A stretch of 64,000 nucleotides of DNA, taken from assembly GCA_023398955.1 (NCBI GenBank), contig JAEWRL010000026.1:1-64000 (forward strand). The letters are read 5' to 3'. Below the pieces are notes generated by a model, which was not told where the DNA came from, searched no databases, and was given only the letters and a program-made list of their open reading frames with translations. Made by a program: the position numbers and the translations under genes. Of the stretch, positions 53,901-61,988 are shown in pieces. Position 1 is the first letter of the stretch. Every line of letters begins with the position of its first letter. The DNA is from Pseudomonadota bacterium. GTDB lineage: Bacteria; Myxococcota_A; Polyangia; Polyangiales; Polyangiaceae.

Positions 53901-56900
53901 CCCGAGATGCAGTCGGAGTCGTCGTCACACACCTGCGCGAAGAGATAGCAGGCTTCGCTGTTCGTTTCGACGCACACGATGAAGCCCGAGCCGTCGGTCG
54001 TGGCCTCCATGCCGTCCCCGACGTTGTCCAAGGGCAGATTGGGAATGCCATAGGCGGAGGCCAGGGTGGGCCCCGTCGCTGTGTCCACGAGCGACACGCC
54101 GTAGATGTCCGTCGAGACGAACAGCGTGCCCGGTATACCCGACTCACCGAAGGCGGTATCGCTGGAAGTGATGTCGTAGGCGCGGAGGTCGCTGCGCCCA
54201 TCGCTCAGGGAGCCGGATGCCACGTCGTTGATGATGGCGACCGCGTTGAATCCGGCAAGCCGCACGACGCCGTTCAGCTTCTCGCTGCCCGCCATCGTCC
54301 AGGTGCCGGTGATGGTCGCCAGATTGAAGCCGATGCCGGAGTCTGGAGTGACTCGATCGAACGCGCGAATGCCGACGAAGCCGCCGCCCGTCTGGTTGAC
54401 GGCCACATAGAGCCTGCCGTCGTCACCGATGGCGATGCCTTGAGCGCTTGCAATGTTCCCTGCGACTGCTGCCGTGGCAAGGACGTTCTGCAGCTCGCCG
54501 ACCATGGGAAGGCTGCCCACCCGAATGAGGTTGCTGGCGTCGAGGAAGTACCATGTTTCGCTGACGGGATCGTAGGTGGCACCGGTCAGGGAGCCATAGG
54601 TGGTGGGGTACTGACGAATGCCGTCGAGCGGCCAGCTGGCAGCGCTGTACCCCAGGCACGCGCTGTTCGGCAGGCAGATCTCGCCGTCCTGGTTCACGGG
54701 ATGGTTCAGCAGTGTTCCATCGAGGCAGAGCTCCAGGATGTTCTGGGACGTCTGGCTCTTGTATCCCACGAAGGAGCGCATCGCCGGATCGTAGTGGATC
54801 CCGACTGGGTCGATGCTCGACACGCTGAAGGGACGGACCATCACCCATTGGAACAGCGGGGCACACTGGCTCTGCGCGCCGGGCTCGCCCGAACACTCAT
54901 AGAACGATTCGACGGTACAGGTGGCGCTGCAGCCGTCGCCAGCGATGCCTATGCTCCTGCATGTATCTCCACTGGGGCAGTCCGCCTCCACGCTACAGCG
55001 TGTCGTCGCTGCGGCCGTGCAGTAGCTGCCGTCGTCACAAGCCTCGGTGTTCGTTCGAACGCCGTCTCCGCAGATTTGGCCTGGCTGGCTGCAGGTGTAG
55101 TCGGGGGCGTCGCCAGCGCATGCCCAACCGCTCTCCCAATTGCAGGTCGAGCTGCAGCCATCGCCCGATCGCGGCAAGCAGAGTTCGTCGCCGCCCGTGC
55201 CTACACAGTCCGCAGCGTCGATGCATGAGTCCCCGTTGGGGCAGTGGAGACCGTCGTCACACTGCTCCACGGTGCCGCTCGTGCCATTTCTTCCAACAGT
55301 GCCATCACCACAGGTCGTTTCCAGGTAACAGAGCTCATCACAGCCATCCCCCGCTATGAGGTTACCGTCGTCGCACTGCTCGTCGTCGCTTTGGATGCTG
55401 TCACCGCAGACGCTGGGCTGGCAGGTGCCGCCACCGCTCGGGCAAACGAAGCCGGATTCTATCTTGCAGCGAACGCTGCAGCCATCGGCGCCCGACGAGT
55501 TGCCGTCGTCACATTCTTCGCTGCCGGCTACGTAGCCGTCCCCACAGCGAATCGCACTGCAGACGGTCCCTTCGCAGGTCCAGCCTGGCTCGAGGCGGCA
55601 CTTGGTACCGCAGCCGTCTCCAGCCGTCGCGTTGCCATCATCGCACTGCTCGATACCCTCGATGCTGCCATTGCCGCAGAGGTTGCAAGGCAAACCGGCA
55701 ATCGGACAGCTCCAGCCGAGCTCCAGGGTGCAAGACGTGTCGCAGCCGTCGAGGTCGCGCGGTTCGCAGAGCTCGCTCCCAATTCCCGCGCATTCGGCAT
55801 TCGAGCTGCAGGACGCGCCGTCTTCACAGCGCTTTCCATCATCGCACGTTTCGTGGGCCTCCACGACGGCATTGCCGCAGCGCTCGCACGGTAGTCCCGG
55901 CGTGGCGCAGTTGTAGAACCCAGGTTCCTGCTCACAGGTTGCGCCGCATCCATCGCCGTCGGAGGAGTTGCCGTCGTCGCAGGCTTCTCCGTCATCGAGC
56001 ATGCCGTTGCCGCAGCGCGTGCAGCTGCTGGCCGTCCCGACGCTAGTGCAGATCCACCCGGGCTCCACTTGCTTGCAGTTCGAGCTGCATCCGTCCCCGC
56101 TTGAGCGATTTCCATCGTCGCAGGTCTCGAAGGGGTCGACCTGGCCGTCGCCGCAGAGCTCGCAGGGCTCGTTGGCGCGAGGGCAGCTCCAGCCGTTCGT
56201 CGCGTCCACGGTCGCACAGGTCGCGATGCAGCCGATATCGTCACGAGATGCTCCTTCGTCGCACGCCTCCCCGGGCTCGATGACGCCATCGCCGCAGTGA
56301 TAGCAGGGGCCGCCGCCCGCCTTGCAATCCCACCCCGAGTCCTTGACGCAGCTCGTGCAGCCATCCCCGTCGACGGTGTTGCCGTCATCGCAGCTCTCCA
56401 GCGCGCCCACGATCCTGTTTCCGCAGCGATCGCACGTCGAGGTGTCTGGTCCGATGACAGGCGCGCACGTCCAGCCGCTGTCCACCACGCAGGAGCTGCA
56501 GCCGTCTCCGTCGATGTTATTGCCGTCGTCGCATTCCTCGCCTGCTGCGACCTCGAGCACGCCATCGCCGCACTGCATGCACGCGGTGCCCTCGGGGCAT
56601 AACCAGCCATCCTCGATGCGCCTACAATTGGCGCTGCAGCCGTCTCCGCTGAGGTTGTTGCCGTCGTCGCATGTCTCGTGGGTGTCTACGGTTCCGTCGC
56701 CACACTGTTCACAGGCCTGCCCGGGGACGGGACAAGTCCAGCCATTGACGGTGTCGACCGCCGAGCAGCCGTTGACGCACCCCGTGCCATCCGCGAAGCT
56801 TCCCTCGTCGCACGCTTCACCGGGCTCGATGAGGCCGTCGCCGCAATGATAGCAAGGCCCTCCCTGGGGAGCACAGCTCCAGTTCGGATCGATGGCGCAA

Positions 56901-59611
56901 GCAGTGCATCCATCGCCGTCCGTTCCATTCCCATCGTCGCATTCCTCCGTGCCGCCGACGACGCGATTGCCACAAGTGTCGCAGTTGGAACGGCCGCCAG
57001 CGGGAGTCGCGCAGCTCCAGCCCGGATCGATGACACAGGAGGTGCAGCCGTCAGCGTCCCGGAAATTGCCATCGTCGCAGGCCTCACCTGCATCGAGCAC
57101 GCCGTTCCCGCACTGGGAGCACTCCTGCCCCAATGGGCATATCCAACCCGCTTCAATCTGCTTACAATCCGAGCGGCATCCGTCGCCGTCTTGATTGTTG
57201 TCGTCGTCGCATACCTCGTGGTCGTCGACAACGCCGTCTCCGCACAGTTCGCAGGGCTCGCCCGCGACTGGACAGGACCACCAGCTCTGCACCGTCGCGC
57301 AGTCGTCCGCGCACCCGATTCCGTCGGCCAGCGCACCCTCGTCGCAGGCTTCACCGGGCTCCCGAAGCCCATTGCCGCACAGGCGACATGGTCCGCCTGC
57401 TTCGGGGCAGTTCCACCCGCTCGCCGCCAGACAAGCGGCACAGCCATCACTGGACACAGTGTTGCCGTCGTCGCAGGTCTCCGTCCCACGCACGACCCGG
57501 TTTCCGCAGCGATCACAGGTGGATCGGGTCGTGCCGGTCGAGACGAAGCAGTTCCAGCCAGCGTCGACCACGCAATGGGTGCACCCGTCGCCGTCGATGC
57601 GGTTCGCGTCGTCGCAGGCCTCTCCCTGGTCGACGATGCCATTGCCGCACTGCGAGCAGTCCTGGCCGGCTTCGCAGAGCCACCCCGGCTCCATCATCTT
57701 GCAGTCGGCGCGGCAGCCGTCGCCGTCGCGCGGCGCACAGGTCGCGTCACCGACACCGAGGCATTCGGCGTCGCTGCTGCAGTCGCTGCCGTCTTCACAC
57801 TGAGCGCCGTCGTCGCACGCCTCCAGGCTGTCTACGATGCCATCCCCGCAGCGTTCGCAAGGCGCGCCTGGTGCGCCGCAGCTCCAGTAGGCTTCGACGG
57901 AGTAGCAGTCAGCGCTGCACCCGTCTCCGTCCGCGGTGTTCCCGTCGTCACAGGACTCGAGCCCCTCGAGCAGCCCGTTGCCACAGTCGTTGCAAGTAAC
58001 ACCTCCTGGGTCCGGACAGGAGTAGGTCCCTTCGAGACGGCATGTCCCGCTACACCCATCTCCGCTCAATAGGTTGCCGTCGTCGCACTCCTCGGTGAGC
58101 CTCTTGCGTCCATTGCCGCAGCGGCCGCAGGTAGTGCGCAGCGTGCCAGGAAGTGGTTCGCATTCCCAGCCATCTTCCACCTGGCAGGTGGCCGAGCAAC
58201 CGTCCCCGGGCTGCGTATTGGCGTCATCACAGCCCTCGCTGCTCGATTCGAAGATCCCGTTGCCACAGCGATAACAGCCGCTGCCGTCCTCGGGGCACGT
58301 CCAGCCGTACTCTGTCTGGCAGCTGGCGCTGCAACCATCGAGGTCCCAGCGATTCCCGTCGTCGCAGAGTTCTCCCGCCTCGATGTCCAGGTTCCCGTCA
58401 CCACAGAAGACGCAAGGTTCTCCCAGTGCTGGACAGGTGGCGCCCAGCTCCACCTGACAAGTAGAGTCGCAGCCGTCTCCGTCGATATCGTTCGCATCGT
58501 CGCATTGTTCCGCGAGCACGGCTCCCCCTTCGAGCGCTCCGTTGCCGCAGGCCAGGCATGGCTCACCGGGGACGGGGCAGAGCCAGAGTGCGCTGGCTTC
58601 AAGGGTACATTGCGAGCTGCAGCCATCGCCAGAGACCGTGTTGCCGTCGTCGCACTCCTCGTGAATACCGTCGAAGGCGCCCTCTTGAATGCCGTTGCCG
58701 CACTCGTAACAGGGGTGGCCGGGGACGACGCACAAGTATCCCGGGGCTACTTCCTTACAGTCGGCGCTGCAGCCGTCGCCGTCTGCCGTATTGCCGTCGT
58801 CGCAGATCTCGCTCTCTTCTCGCCGGCCATTGCCGCACGACTGGCATTCGCCTCCCTCGTCTGGACAGGTGTAGCCCGTTTCCACGGCGGCGCAGTTGAA
58901 GCGGCACCCGTCCAAGGAAATGCGATTCCCGTCATCGCACGCCTCGTGGGGATCACGAACGCCGTCGCCGCAGGCTTCGCAAGGAAGGCCCTCCTCCGGG
59001 CAGGAATGCCCAGCTTCCACCGTAGAGCAGTCCGCCGCACACCCGTCTCCATCCTCCGTGTTGCCATCGTCGCAGACCTCGGAGCCCTCGATGACCGAGT
59101 CACCACAGTAGGTACAAGCTTCCCCAGGCAGGTCGCAGGCGAAGCCCTCTTCAAGCGTACAGCTGCTCGAGCACCCGTCTCCATCCTCCGTGTTGCTGTC
59201 GTCGCACTCCTCGGTGCTCTCTGCGACGCCATTGCCGCACTCCTCGCACGGGCTGCCCGCCACGACGCACGAGAACCCCGCTTCAACGGTGCAGCTCGCG
59301 CTGCAACCATCGCCTGGACTCGTGTTGCCATCGTCACAGTCCTCTCCGTCGTCGAGAACGCCATCACCGCATCCCTGTACGACGGTGCCCTCGGCCCCTC
59401 CTGCACCCGTCCCGACCCTGCCTCCGTCGCCGAAGTCGATCCCGCTCCCCGACCCGCTTCGTGGCACCTCGACGATGGGACTCTCCCCGGCTGACCCGCC
59501 ATTCGTACCTTCGGCGCTCCAGTAGACGGTCGGATTCTTCCCACAGCTCCAGGACAGGAATCCGAGTGAGAGGACGAGGAGCATGATACTTCGCATGGCC
59601 GTTCTCTGCAT
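50975..59611 (-). CDS. Giant exported protein with 58 myxobacterial Cys-rich repeats
   Basis: A 2878-residue protein. The ATG at 59611 has GGAGAGAG about nine bases upstream. The signal (MLLVLSLGFLSWSC) suggests a lipoprotein with a weak lipobox at Cys23. By eye I count 31 long repeats (about 45 residues) at 81-1582. A globular region spans about 1583-2020. Then 27 short repeats (about 31 residues) run to the end. The consensus is CGNG..E.GEECDDGN...GDGCS..C. The globular region has propeller-like stretches (GIAIGDDGRLYVAVN) and a cadherin-like part (VAIDVLDNDT, then DTFTYTV). This is probably a long disulfide-stiffened stalk at the cell surface. Four-repeat groups recur in both arrays. No ligand is suggested. 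Confidence 0.85.
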   Translation of the reverse strand: MQRTAMRSIMLLVLSLGFLSWSCGKNPTVYWSAEGTNGGSAGESPIVEVPRSGSGSGIDFGDGGRVGTGAGGAEGTVVQGCGDGVLDDGEDCDDGNTSPGDGCSASCTVEAGFSCVVAGSPCEECGNGVAESTEECDDSNTEDGDGCSSSCTLEEGFACDLPGEACTYCGDSVIEGSEVCDDGNTEDGDGCAADCSTVEAGHSCPEEGLPCEACGDGVRDPHEACDDGNRISLDGCRFNCAAVETGYTCPDEGGECQSCGNGRREESEICDDGNTADGDGCSADCKEVAPGYLCVVPGHPCYECGNGIQEGAFDGIHEECDDGNTVSGDGCSSQCTLEASALWLCPVPGEPCLACGNGALEGGAVLAEQCDDANDIDGDGCDSTCQVELGATCPALGEPCVFCGDGNLDIEAGELCDDGNRWDLDGCSASCQTEYGWTCPEDGSGCYRCGNGIFESSSEGCDDANTQPGDGCSATCQVEDGWECEPLPGTLRTTCGRCGNGRKRLTEECDDGNLLSGDGCSGTCRLEGTYSCPDPGGVTCNDCGNGLLEGLESCDDGNTADGDGCSADCYSVEAYWSCGAPGAPCERCGDGIVDSLEACDDGAQCEDGSDCSSDAECLGVGDATCAPRDGDGCRADCKMMEPGWLCEAGQDCSQCGNGIVDQGEACDDANRIDGDGCTHCVVDAGWNCFVSTGTTRSTCDRCGNRVVRGTETCDDGNTVSSDGCAACLAASGWNCPEAGGPCRLCGNGLREPGEACDEGALADGIGCADDCATVQSWWSCPVAGEPCELCGDGVVDDHEVCDDDNNQDGDGCRSDCKQIEAGWICPLGQECSQCGNGVLDAGEACDDGNFRDADGCTSCVIDPGWSCATPAGGRSNCDTCGNRVVGGTEECDDGNGTDGDGCTACAIDPNWSCAPQGGPCYHCGDGLIEPGEACDEGSFADGTGCVNGCSAVDTVNGWTCPVPGQACEQCGDGTVDTHETCDDGNNLSGDGCSANCRRIEDGWLCPEGTACMQCGDGVLEVAAGEECDDGNNIDGDGCSSCVVDSGWTCAPVIGPDTSTCDRCGNRIVGALESCDDGNTVDGDGCTSCVKDSGWDCKAGGGPCYHCGDGVIEPGEACDEGASRDDIGCIATCATVDATNGWSCPRANEPCELCGDGQVDPFETCDDGNRSSGDGCSSNCKQVEPGWICTSVGTASSCTRCGNGMLDDGEACDDGNSSDGDGCGATCEQEPGFYNCATPGLPCERCGNAVVEAHETCDDGKRCEDGASCSSNAECAGIGSELCEPRDLDGCDTSCTLELGWSCPIAGLPCNLCGNGSIEGIEQCDDGNATAGDGCGTKCRLEPGWTCEGTVCSAIRCGDGYVAGSEECDDGNSSGADGCSVRCKIESGFVCPSGGGTCQPSVCGDSIQSDDEQCDDGNLIAGDGCDELCYLETTCGDGTVGRNGTSGTVEQCDDGLHCPNGDSCIDAADCVGTGGDELCLPRSGDGCSSTCNWESGWACAGDAPDYTCSQPGQICGDGVRTNTEACDDGSYCTAAATTRCSVEADCPSGDTCRSIGIAGDGCSATCTVESFYECSGEPGAQSQCAPLFQWVMVRPFSVSSIDPVGIHYDPAMRSFVGYKSQTSQNILELCLDGTLLNHPVNQDGEICLPNSACLGYSAASWPLDGIRQYPTTYGSLTGATYDPVSETWYFLDASNLIRVGSLPMVGELQNVLATAAVAGNIASAQGIAIGDDGRLYVAVNQTGGGFVGIRAFDRVTPDSGIGFNLATITGTWTMAGSEKLNGVVRLAGFNAVAIINDVASGSLSDGRSDLRAYDITSSDTAFGESGIPGTLFVSTDIYGVSLVDTATGPTLASAYGIPNLPLDNVGDGMEATTDGSGFIVCVETNSEACYLFAQVCDDDSDCISGATCQTDALVPYCAAPGKARDDFSSTSLGLPVAIDVLDNDTRSQATCRDATFDVTGVSDTVYGGTATISSDSLACDGPVPCVVYEPPADGTCNILDTFTYTVALGGDETDTALVSVTVSCACGNGEIDEGEECDPADPDGVSNCSSTCSILAICGNGLIEGDEACDDAGTVSGDGCSWDCQVEGCGNGTLDAGEQCDDGNVVPGDGCRADCQSEECGDGTLDANEDCDDGNTAAGDGCSATCRAEPVCGDTVQEGTEQCDDGNWIDGDGCNGCMLPYCGNGIPEGTEECDDGNVSSGDGCSWNCQTEACGNGRLEIGEECDDGNTLDGDGCYANCTLAGCGNGVLEAGEECDDGNSVDTDGCSNSCLAASNCGNGTLESGEQCDDGNAINGDGCNDCILPYCGNGVTDPTEGCDDGNAVSGDGCSWNCQLEGCGNGRIDGTEGCDDGNTSPGDGCSSSCQLEVCGNGTLDPEEECDDGNLLDGDGCDRFCLTTAACGNGTVEGAEECDDGNLTNSDACKNDCTRPYCGDGVVSGGEQCDDDNNTSGDGCTWNCLVEQCGNGVLEVGEACDDGNTADSDGCSAACTLEGCGNGIVNVGEACDPAAPGAPSGCRDDCSLATCGDGILDPNEGCDDGNLVSGDGCSASCTTEGLCGDGNVDPGESCDDGNLVSGDGCSHTCATEGCPNGFVELGEQCDDGNQVDTDGCRNNCTIPRCGDQITDSTRGEQCDDGNRISGDGCSSFCLAEAVCGNGKVDAGEQCDDGNTSSGDGCSATCLFEGCGNGTVEAGEACDPAATSAPAGCRSDCTLAACGDGVFDTGEECDDGNATSGDGCSATCELETICGNGKKESTEQCDDGNTASGDGCSSLCRWEYCGNGAVDVDGSGTPTEQCDDGNNASGDGCSSICTVEPVCGDGTRESPEQCDDGNRTSGDGCSKDCRTEAYCGDGKVDPGEECDPGAPSSAGTCTSNCTIRTVT

Positions 59612-59816
59612 GACAGGGACTCTCTCCGTGGGGGACAGACTAGGAGGGCCCGACCCCGACCCTGGGGGAACGACGCCGCGCAGCAATAGTTAATGAGCGG
59701 TGAGCTCCAACGGCTGCCGTGTGCGCGAGGCGAGCGGCGGAGGTGCCACAGGCGAGGACAGGCAGCACCGACAAACGATCGGGATTTGGTGCGGCGTGTG
59801 CTGTATTGCTGTGTCC

Positions 59817-60404
59817 GTGAGCAGTGATCGCCCCGATTCCTCCTACACCTGCGGACACTGCCCGGCCTGTTGCCGCGGCGTGCGCGTGCCACTGACTCAC
59901 CACGACTTGAGGCGATTGCAGAACTCACAGGAAGGAGCGCCATCCAGCTCGGGCTTGAATGGGCTCGTCGAGTGGCTCTTGCCGGAGGAGATCGACATGA
60001 GCGGTGAACCCGAGAGCTTCGTCGAGACATCTCGCGGTCGGCGGCTGTTGGTCCTTCGCCACTCGGGCGCGGGTTGCGTGCTCCTCACGGACGGGGGACG
60101 CTGTTCGGCTCATGCTCACAGGCCCGCGGCGTGTGCCGCCTACCCCTTCACGTTGACGGGTTCGTCTCTTACGCGCTTGCCGGATGCACCTTGCGCCGTT
60201 CCCTGGCCGACGGACGAGAAGCCCTGGCGAGCGGTAGCCGCTCGTGTCGAACTCGAGCTGCGCGAGTACCTCCTTGTCGTGGCGCGATGGAACCGTCGCC
60301 AACGCCAACGGCGTGTCCTGAGAAAACCGCGCGAATCAGCGGAGCGATTCCTCGAGATCGCGTTGCGTCCGTCCCTTGGCGACGAGGAGCGAGCTGGTCG
60401 CTAG
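59817..60404 (+). CDS. YkgJ-type cysteine cluster protein
   Basis: A 195-residue protein. SYTCGHCPACCRGVRVPLTHHD at the N-terminus and GAGCVLLTDGGRCSAHAHRPAACAAYPF (read in two parts) form the C..C..CC and C...C...RP..C..YP pattern of the YkgJ/UPF0153 family, thought to bind zinc or iron. The C-terminal 60 residues are basic. Starts are GTG at 59811 or 59817; I use the latter. It diverges from the giant repeat gene and ends in the CTAG shared with the convergent FHA gene. Confidence 0.75.
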   Translation: MSSDRPDSSYTCGHCPACCRGVRVPLTHHDLRRLQNSQEGAPSSSGLNGLVEWLLPEEIDMSGEPESFVETSRGRRLLVLRHSGAGCVLLTDGGRCSAHAHRPAACAAYPFTLTGSSLTRLPDAPCAVPWPTDEKPWRAVAARVELELREYLLVVARWNRRQRQRRVLRKPRESAERFLEIALRPSLGDEERAGR

Positions 60405-61771
60405 CTCGCGTCCGGGATCTCCACGACAAGGCGCGTGCGACCGACAAGCAGCTCGTCGCCCCGTGCCAACTCTTGCTCACCGCGGATGCGCACGAAAACC
60501 CCAGTGCGGGAACCAATGTCCGTCAGCACCACCGTGCCGGCCTGCTCCTCGATGAGGCAGTGTTGTTCGTGCACGAGAGGGTCATCCGGGAAAAGCAGAT
60601 CGCCAATCGCAGACCCGATCTGCAGGGTGTTGCCACGCGCAACGACGCACGCCCCGGGCGCTCCCCTTTCCAGAATCTGGACGACGCGGAAGGCCGAGGG
60701 CCACTTCGGGGACGAGTAGAAGTAGGTAGGATCCGGATCTGGGCCATCGTCAGGCACGGGGTTTCCATCGACTCGGAGCAGCTGATCGCCCACAACGAAC
60801 TCGTCGCCGAAAGCGAGCTCCACCGCAGTACGAATACGGAGGAATACGCCGTTGCCGCGATCGAGGTCTTCGAGCCACAGGCGGCCGTTCTTGAAGGCGA
60901 GCTTTGCCTCCTGCGGATGACAGAAGGATTCCCCCGGCAGCGTAATGGAGCCGGCTGTTCCGATGATCGCTTCTCCACCGCTGGGATCATAGCGCTCGGG
61001 GCCACCTGCCAGGCTGCGGAGCACGATGAGGCTGAAGAAATGCTCCTCGGCAGAGGAGGGGCGGACCGAGGGCGGGGGGGCCGTCTCTTCCGTGGGCTGG
61101 CGCGCCTCTGCCCGCTGTTGTTTCTGGCGTGCCAGCTTCTGCATGTCCACCGCGGGCGGATGCTGCAGCACTTCGAGGCCGCCCACCTGCTTGCCGGCGA
61201 GGATCGCGTCGAAGCGCCCCTCGCGGAGCATCAACACCATCTCGAGGTGCTGGCTCTTCATGAGAGCTTTGACGTACTCTGCGACGTCATCCCGGCTCAC
61301 ATGCTCCTCGTAGAAGCGCTTGTGGCTCTTGATGACGCGGCCGCCGTCAGCGAACAGGTGCGTGACGATGTGAGGTTGATCGAGCCCAGAGTCCTCTGTT
61401 TGGACGTGAAAGGTGCGGTCCGCGAAACGGATGTTGTTGTTGAACCCCATCTGCGCGCGCCGAAAGCTCGGGCGGCGCATCTCCGCTTCGAGGCGGTTGA
61501 GGTCCGCGGGACCGAAGCGAGCCACCGCCTCGTCGAGCACCGCATGATCGCCTTCGACTCCTTCCATGCGTTCGAATGCCGCCTGCGCGACCGCCGCGCT
61601 CGGATCGATCCGCAGGGCTTCGGCCAAGAGCTGCTGTCCCTCGCTGTCATTCGGGCCAGCAGCCGCCCAGACGCTCAGGAGGGCGACCGCGTCGTCGGGC
61701 TTGCCCTTTCCTACGAGCCACTGAGCAACCTGCGCAGCAGCAGTGCGAGCCTTTGACACGCTCTCCGACAT
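60401..61771 (-). CDS. Protein with tandem FHA domains
   Basis: A 456-residue protein. The start at 61771 leads into helical, TPR-like sequence (residues 5-90). This is followed by FHVQTEDSGLDQPHIVTHLF, a segment seen before signalling domains in Deltaproteobacteria. After a Pro-rich linker (residue 230), two FHA domains follow: the first from about 270 (IIGTAGSI... GNGVFLRI), the second from about 380 (LQIGSAIGDLLFPDD, VHEQHCLIEE, GSRTGVFV). FHA domains bind phosphothreonine, so a role in Ser/Thr-kinase signalling is likely. No kinase is in the window. Confidence 0.8.
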   Translation of the reverse strand: MSESVSKARTAAAQVAQWLVGKGKPDDAVALLSVWAAAGPNDSEGQQLLAEALRIDPSAAVAQAAFERMEGVEGDHAVLDEAVARFGPADLNRLEAEMRRPSFRRAQMGFNNNIRFADRTFHVQTEDSGLDQPHIVTHLFADGGRVIKSHKRFYEEHVSRDDVAEYVKALMKSQHLEMVLMLREGRFDAILAGKQVGGLEVLQHPPAVDMQKLARQKQQRAEARQPTEETAPPPSVRPSSAEEHFFSLIVLRSLAGGPERYDPSGGEAIIGTAGSITLPGESFCHPQEAKLAFKNGRLWLEDLDRGNGVFLRIRTAVELAFGDEFVVGDQLLRVDGNPVPDDGPDPDPTYFYSSPKWPSAFRVVQILERGAPGACVVARGNTLQIGSAIGDLLFPDDPLVHEQHCLIEEQAGTVVLTDIGSRTGVFVRIRGEQELARGDELLVGRTRLVVEIPDAS

Positions 61772-61988
61772 TGCCCCAATGATTGATTGGTGCGCGAGCT
61801 TGGCGCAAGAGCCAAGCCGCGGTCCCGGGGATTTCCAAGCGGCCACGCCCCTGACGGTGGGCGCGCAGATGTTGCGGGATAGGGCGGGCCCACGGTGAGC
61901 TGAGAGGTCAGCACGGAGAGGCGCGAGGCCTGTGTGCGACGGCCGTCGGGTCGGTTCCTGGAGACCACGGGCGCTCCCTGCCGCTGGC

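Noticed and set aside
50991..59494. Many long open frames on the plus strand opposite the giant repeat gene (up to about 460 codons)
   Set aside because: They are caused by the repetitive, biased codons of the Cys-rich repeats. Their translations are Ser/Pro or Val/Ala-rich with no domains, and the minus-strand frame is a clean 58-repeat protein.
60074..61756. 560-codon plus-strand frame
   Set aside because: It is antisense to the FHA-domain gene, which has clear domain motifs, and its own sequence has no family pattern.
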